The position numbers and the translations under genes are program-made. The notes under the pieces are model-generated. The model had not been told where the DNA came from. It did not search any database and worked only from the letters and a program-made list of their open reading frames with translations. Source: an uncultured Ruminococcus sp. (GTDB lineage Bacteria > Bacillota > Clostridia > Oscillospirales > CAG-272). Taken from it: DNA of 9,703 nucleotides. Positions 7,022 to 9,703 of the stretch are shown one piece after another; within the stretch, counting starts at the first letter, position 1, and the number at the start of each line of letters is the position of its first letter. The stretch spans positions 1 through 9,703 of the forward strand of contig CACZSA010000420.1 of assembly GCA_902783705.1 (NCBI GenBank), read 5' to 3'.

Positions 7022-8302
7022 TCAGCGATTCTCCCGGAACCAGCCGATTACGGCGTCCGCGCTGTCCTCGCAGGTCTCGGAGACGTTGAACCAGTGCGAC
7101 GCGCCCGCGACCTCATACCCGCCGTGGGCAAATTCCTCCCGCGGGGCGAGATAGCCGTTGACGGAGTTGGTGTAGCCGCAGACGAAGATCCGCTCCGCCC
7201 GCCAGCCGTCCGCCGCGTAGATCGCCTCGATCGCGTCCCCGGCGAGCGTCAGGAGCTCAAACGGCACGAACGCGAAGGCGAGCGAATCCCCCACGGTCAG
7301 CGACTGCATCGGGACGGTGAGATCGTTCGTGATCCCCGCTTCGGCGAGATCGAGCATGCGCCGCCGCCACTGCAGCTCGCGCAGCGGAAAATGACGTTCC
7401 CCGACCGGGGCCGCGAAATAGGCGCGCTCCGCCTCCCGCACGGACGCCTTCAGTGCGTCGATGTCCCGCATCGGCTTCATCGGCACGCGGAGCCATTCGT
7501 AATGCGAGCGGACCTCCCCCGCCGCAGGCTCGCCCTCCCCGGATCGCGCGGCAAAGCGGAGGACGGGATCCGCAAGCTCCGCCCCGAGCGTCTCGATCAG
7601 CTCGTCGGGACCCATGCCGGGATCGGCCTTCGGATCGATGTCCGCGCCGCGTCCCTGGAAGAAGAGGAGGGGCACCTCGTCGGTGGACGAACGGTTGAGG
7701 ACCGAGAGCCAGTCCGCCGAAACCGACATGCGGCGGTTGACGACGGCGTGGCAGTTGGCGGTGCAGATCACCCCGCGCAGTTTCCCGGACTCGTCCCGGA
7801 ACGTCGCCGCCCGGATGCGCGGATCGAAGACGTCCCGCCCTCGCCGGTTGTACGCGTGGATCAGCCGCTCGGGCAGGATCTCCGCCGTGAACGAGCCGGG
7901 GACGCGCCGCTCCATCGCACGGAGGCCGAGCTCCCCGCAGAGGTCTCCGACATGCGCGAAGTAATCGGTGTCGATCGGCATCTCCGCCAGTCCCCCGGCG
8001 CAAGGCGCAGAGTGCGTGTGGATAAAGTTCAGGGCGATGCGCTCGACCGGGATCCCCGTCACCGCCGCGATCTGCCGCGAAACGAGTTTGTAGAGATCGG
8101 GATTGAGCGCGAGCAGATCGAGGGAATAGACGAGGAACGCGTCCCCCTGTCCCTCCCCGCCGACCGCCATGACCTTCGCGTGCAGCTCGTCCCGGATCTC
8201 CTCGGCGGGCGACTGACGGAAGCCGTAGCCGTCGAGGAAGGTGCCGTTGAGGACCGGCGTGATGAGGCCGTCCGCGAATCCGCAGGTGATTTTGTTCTTC
8301 AT
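7022..8302 (-). CDS. Neutral/alkaline ceramidase-family homologue, cytoplasmic
   Basis: The protein has 426 residues and resembles the catalytic domain of the neutral/alkaline non-lysosomal ceramidase family (PF04734) without its C-terminal domain. Probable zinc ligands are retained: His97 in HTHSAP (95-100), His185 in ANCHAVV, Glu349 in FVPFELLTLAG and Tyr384 in the NGYLAPREEF segment, which is followed by GGYEV. The region FFQGRGADIDP (214-224) corresponds to the part that carries the nucleophilic Ser in characterised ceramidases; Asp223 seems to occupy that place, so true ceramidase activity is doubtful. There is no signal peptide, whereas known bacterial ceramidases are secreted. The ATG at 8302 has GGAGGT 5 nt upstream. 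It is expressed from the promoter at 8341-8369 and is divergent from the sugar kinase gene. It may hydrolyse another amide or ester; this is inference. Confidence 0.83.
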   Translation of the reverse strand: MKNKITCGFADGLITPVLNGTFLDGYGFRQSPAEEIRDELHAKVMAVGGEGQGDAFLVYSLDLLALNPDLYKLVSRQIAAVTGIPVERIALNFIHTHSAPCAGGLAEMPIDTDYFAHVGDLCGELGLRAMERRVPGSFTAEILPERLIHAYNRRGRDVFDPRIRAATFRDESGKLRGVICTANCHAVVNRRMSVSADWLSVLNRSSTDEVPLLFFQGRGADIDPKADPGMGPDELIETLGAELADPVLRFAARSGEGEPAAGEVRSHYEWLRVPMKPMRDIDALKASVREAERAYFAAPVGERHFPLRELQWRRRMLDLAEAGITNDLTVPMQSLTVGDSLAFAFVPFELLTLAGDAIEAIYAADGWRAERIFVCGYTNSVNGYLAPREEFAHGGYEVAGASHWFNVSETCEDSADAVIGWFRENR

Positions 8303-8340
8303 AGTGACCTCCCGGAGTGGAATCGAAATCGTTTGAAATC

Positions 8341-8369
8341 ATTATAGCATCCCCGCCCGGAAAAGTCAA
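8341..8369 (-). promoter_or_regulatory. Extended -10 sigma-70-type promoter of the ceramidase-like gene
   Basis: On the minus strand TTGACT (8369-8364), a 17-bp spacer and TATAAT (8346-8341), with TG before the -10, form a near-consensus promoter. An inverted repeat, TCCCCGC (8350-8356) and GCGGGGA (8375-8381), encloses the -35 box and reaches the ribosome binding site of the divergent kinase gene. The leader (8303-8335) carries repeated GATTTC-like hexamers. No separate plus-strand promoter for the kinase was recognised in this 91-bp gap. Confidence 0.82.
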
Positions 8370-8393
8370 TCGGAGCGGGGAGAAGGAGGCGTC

Positions 8394-9290
8394 GTGATTT
8401 TCATCGGAGCAGACGGAGGCGGGACCAAGACGCGCCTCGCCGCCTTTGAAAACGGAGTCCGGATCGGAGAATCCCTCGCCGGGCCGCTCAACTACCGCGT
8501 CATCCCGCCAGAGGAGGCCGCAGGGCATTTTCTCGCGGGCCTCGATCGGCTCGGGATCCCCGTGGACCGGATCGCCGCCGTGGGGATCGCCGATCCCTCG
8601 CTCGACGACGGTGTGGAGGCGGGAGACGTGGCCGCGGAGGCGTTTTATGCCCTCCTCGCCGACGCGCTCTCCTGCCCCCTTTTCGCCCGCAGCGACGCGG
8701 TGATCACCCTCTTCGGCCTCTCGCGCGGAGGAGCGGGGACCCTCGTGATCGCCGGGGGCGGCTCAATGGGCGTCGCGAGGAACGCCCAAGGCGCGCTCCG
8801 TTTCGCGGGAGGCTGGGGACGGTACGGGCGGGACGAGGGGAGCGGAACGTATATCGCCGAGGAGGGCATCCGGGCCGCGCTCCGTGCCGCCGACGGGCTG
8901 AATGAGTCCACCGCCCTCACCGCCGCCGCCCTCCGGTATTTCGGAGCGGACGAACCCCGCCGCCTGATCCCGATCCTCTACGGCACCCCGCCGCCGGACA
9001 TCCCGGCCTTCGCTATGGAAGTCGCCCGGTGCGCGGAAGAGGGAGACGGAGCCGCCCGCCGCATCCTCGACGACGCCGGGGACCGCCTCGCCGAGATCGC
9101 CGCGCTCCTCGTCCGCTGGTCGGAGTCGGAGAGCGTCGGGATCTGGGGCAGCGTCCTCACAAAGAACAAGCATGTCCGCGAGCGCTTTGAATCCGCCCTC
9201 CGGAAAACCGTCTGCGTTTCCGTCACCCTCCCCCCCGTCCCCGCCGAAGAATCCGCCGCCCTGTACGCCAAGGAATGCTTCGAAGGCTGA
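8394..9290 (+). CDS. BadF/BadG-type ATPase-fold sugar kinase (N-acetylglucosamine kinase-like)
   Basis: The protein has 298 residues, slightly shorter than typical NAGK-like kinases (about 310-340). It has the actin-like (ASKHA) ATPase fold: phosphate-1 loop GADGGGTKTRLAA at 5-17, probable catalytic Asp101 in RSDAVITLFG, phosphate-2 loop VIAGGGSMG at 118-126, and the NAGK-like GGWGRYGRDEGSG at 139-151, followed by a helix. The likely reaction is ATP-dependent phosphorylation of N-acetylglucosamine or a related amino sugar in the cytoplasm; this family also includes MurNAc and glucosamine kinases and 2-hydroxyacyl-CoA dehydratase activators, so the exact substrate is open. The start is GTG at 8394 with AAGGAGG at 8383-8389, only 4 nt away. 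The gene is divergent from the ceramidase-like gene, and a hairpin overlapping its stop codon probably ends transcription. Confidence 0.88.
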   Translation: MIFIGADGGGTKTRLAAFENGVRIGESLAGPLNYRVIPPEEAAGHFLAGLDRLGIPVDRIAAVGIADPSLDDGVEAGDVAAEAFYALLADALSCPLFARSDAVITLFGLSRGGAGTLVIAGGGSMGVARNAQGALRFAGGWGRYGRDEGSGTYIAEEGIRAALRAADGLNESTALTAAALRYFGADEPRRLIPILYGTPPPDIPAFAMEVARCAEEGDGAARRILDDAGDRLAEIAALLVRWSESESVGIWGSVLTKNKHVRERFESALRKTVCVSVTLPPVPAEESAALYAKECFEG

Positions 9291-9310
9291 GAGTTTTTCT
9301 CTGCCTTTTA
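9283..9310 (+). terminator. Probable intrinsic terminator of the sugar kinase gene
   Basis: AAGGC (9283-9287) pairs with GCCTT (9303-9307), and AGAG (9290-9293) pairs with CTCT (9299-9302). This gives a 9-bp stem with a 2-nt bulge and a TTTTT loop, followed by TTTA. The stem overlaps the TGA at 9288-9290. The stem is rather AT-rich, so efficiency may be partial and read-through into the repeat array is possible. Confidence 0.55.
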
Positions 9311-9325
9311 ATCGTGTAGGTTTCC

Positions 9326-9420
9326 TCCCCGAAGGTTTCCAAAGGGCGACCGGAAAGCCCTTTGGCACGAGCGAATCCCGTTCAGAAAACTGAAAACAGC
9401 TTTTCAGGATTCCCATGTTC
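9326..9420. repeat. Array unit 1
   Basis: This 95-bp unit contains stem-loop 1 at 9339-9365 (9-bp stem, 9-nt loop) and stem-loop 2 at 9390-9407 (7-bp stem, loop CAGC). Its TTCAG at 9381-9385 can instead pair with CTGAA at 9390-9394. The preceding 9311-9325 sequence does not resemble a full fifth unit. Confidence 0.92.
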
Positions 9421-9516
9421 TCCCCGAAGGTTTCCAAAGGGCGACCGGAAAGCCCTTTGGCACTGAGCGAATCCCGTTCAGAAAACTGAAAACCGCTTTT
9501 CAGGGTGCCCACGCCC
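9421..9516. repeat. Array unit 2
   Basis: This 96-bp unit has stem-loop 1 at 9434-9460 with sequence identical to unit 1, and stem-loop 2 at 9486-9503 with loop CCGC. Its joint to unit 3 (GGTGCCCACGCCC) is the most divergent of the joints. Confidence 0.92.
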
Positions 9517-9613
9517 TCCCCGAAGGTTTCCAAAGGGCGACCGGAAAGCCCTTTGACATCGGGCGGAATCCCGTTCGGAAAACTGAAAACCGCTTTTCAG
9601 CATTCCCATGTCC
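9517..9613. repeat. Array unit 3
   Basis: This 97-bp unit has stem-loop 1 at 9531-9555; an A at 9556 removes only the outermost pair. Stem-loop 2 is at 9583-9600 with loop CCGC. It carries TTCGG instead of TTCAG, a change that still allows pairing with CTGAA through a G-U pair. Confidence 0.92.
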
Positions 9614-9703
9614 TCCACGAAGGTTTCCAAAGGGCGACCGGAAAGCCCTTTGGCATCGGGCGACCCCGTTCAGAAAACTGAAAACAGCTTTTCAGAATTC
9701 CCA
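9614..9703. repeat. Array unit 4, cut by the window end
   Basis: At least 90 bp of the unit are visible. It starts TCCAC instead of TCCCC. Stem-loop 1 is at 9627-9653 with the full 9-bp stem, and stem-loop 2 at 9678-9695 with loop CAGC. More units may follow outside the window. Confidence 0.9.

Larger units (their letters stand above)
9326..9703. repeat. Tandem array of a ~96-bp, two-hairpin non-coding repeat (four copies, cut by window end)
   Basis: Four head-to-tail units begin at 9326, 9421, 9517 and 9614, with periods of 95, 96 and 97 bp; the last reaches the window end. Each unit has, in order, a near-invariant core (GAAGGTTTCCAAAGGGC onward), stem-loop 1 (CCAAAGGGC, loop GACCGGAAA, GCCCTTTGG), a variable linker, an AATCCCGTTCAG-like box, stem-loop 2 (CTGAAAA, loop CAGC or CCGC, TTTTCAG) and a variable TTCCCATGT-like joint. 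The array fills the whole gene-free stretch from the kinase terminator to the end. It is visibly richer in A/T than its neighbours. Periods that are not multiples of three and stops in most frames argue against coding. There is no transposase, inverted terminal repeat or target duplication in view. The function is unknown; it may be an intergenic repeat family, a structured RNA or a nucleoid-protein site. Confidence 0.95.

Noticed and set aside
7022..8302. Calling this gene a true neutral ceramidase
   Set aside because: Missing signal peptide, missing C-terminal domain and an apparent Asp in place of the nucleophilic Ser make only a family-level name safe.
9172..9533. Protein-coding reading frames running into the repeat array
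   Set aside because: Unit lengths of 95, 96 and 97 bp shift the frame from copy to copy, and the frames only extend from antisense or out-of-frame parts of the kinase gene with no ribosome binding site.
9326..9703. CRISPR array
   Set aside because: The repeated unit is about 96 bp with internal hairpins and there are no unique spacers of regular length; the variable joints are only about 10-15 bp and are themselves related. No cas gene is present.

Overview
This is a GC-rich window of densely packed genes on both strands. Strong AGGAGG-type ribosome binding sites, sigma-70/sigma-A type promoters (TTGNNN, 17 bp, TATAAT, twice with an extended TG) and the protein families present suggest a Gram-positive bacterium of the Clostridia type, perhaps from a gut or rumen community. 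That placement is inference; no marker gene here fixes the taxon.

Layout. (1) Positions 1-1185 (+) hold the C-terminal half of a GH31 alpha-xylosidase/alpha-glucosidase-like enzyme cut by the window edge. A hairpin terminator at about 1194-1240 serves it and the convergent operon. (2) Positions 4190-1282 (-) hold a promoter, then an alkaline-phosphatase-superfamily phosphodiesterase with a C-terminal LamG-like domain, then a GHL10/PF02638-like glycosidase homologue. (3) Positions 5139-4294 (-) hold a SpoU/TrmH-type RNA 2'-O-methyltransferase. (4) Positions 5181-7021 (+) hold a clear promoter, an M20 amidohydrolase/aminoacylase and, overlapping it, a C39-like cysteine peptidase that starts with GTG. 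(5) Positions 8369-7022 (-) hold a promoter and a homologue of neutral ceramidases without a signal peptide, whose stop directly abuts that of the peptidase. (6) Positions 8394-9310 (+) hold a BadF/NAGK-type sugar kinase and its terminator. (7) Positions 9326-9703 hold a tandem array of a roughly 96-bp non-coding unit with two hairpins. It is cut by the window end.

Working together. The enzymes fit intracellular breakdown of imported glycoconjugates, lipid-like amides or peptides: glycosidases, a phosphodiesterase, an amidase, a peptidase and an amino-sugar-type kinase. None of the hydrolases with a visible N-terminus shows a signal peptide. The substrate chain is inference only.

The most unusual sequence is the tandem hairpin array. 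A second pattern is that all three recognisable promoters have their -35 box inside a GC-rich inverted repeat.
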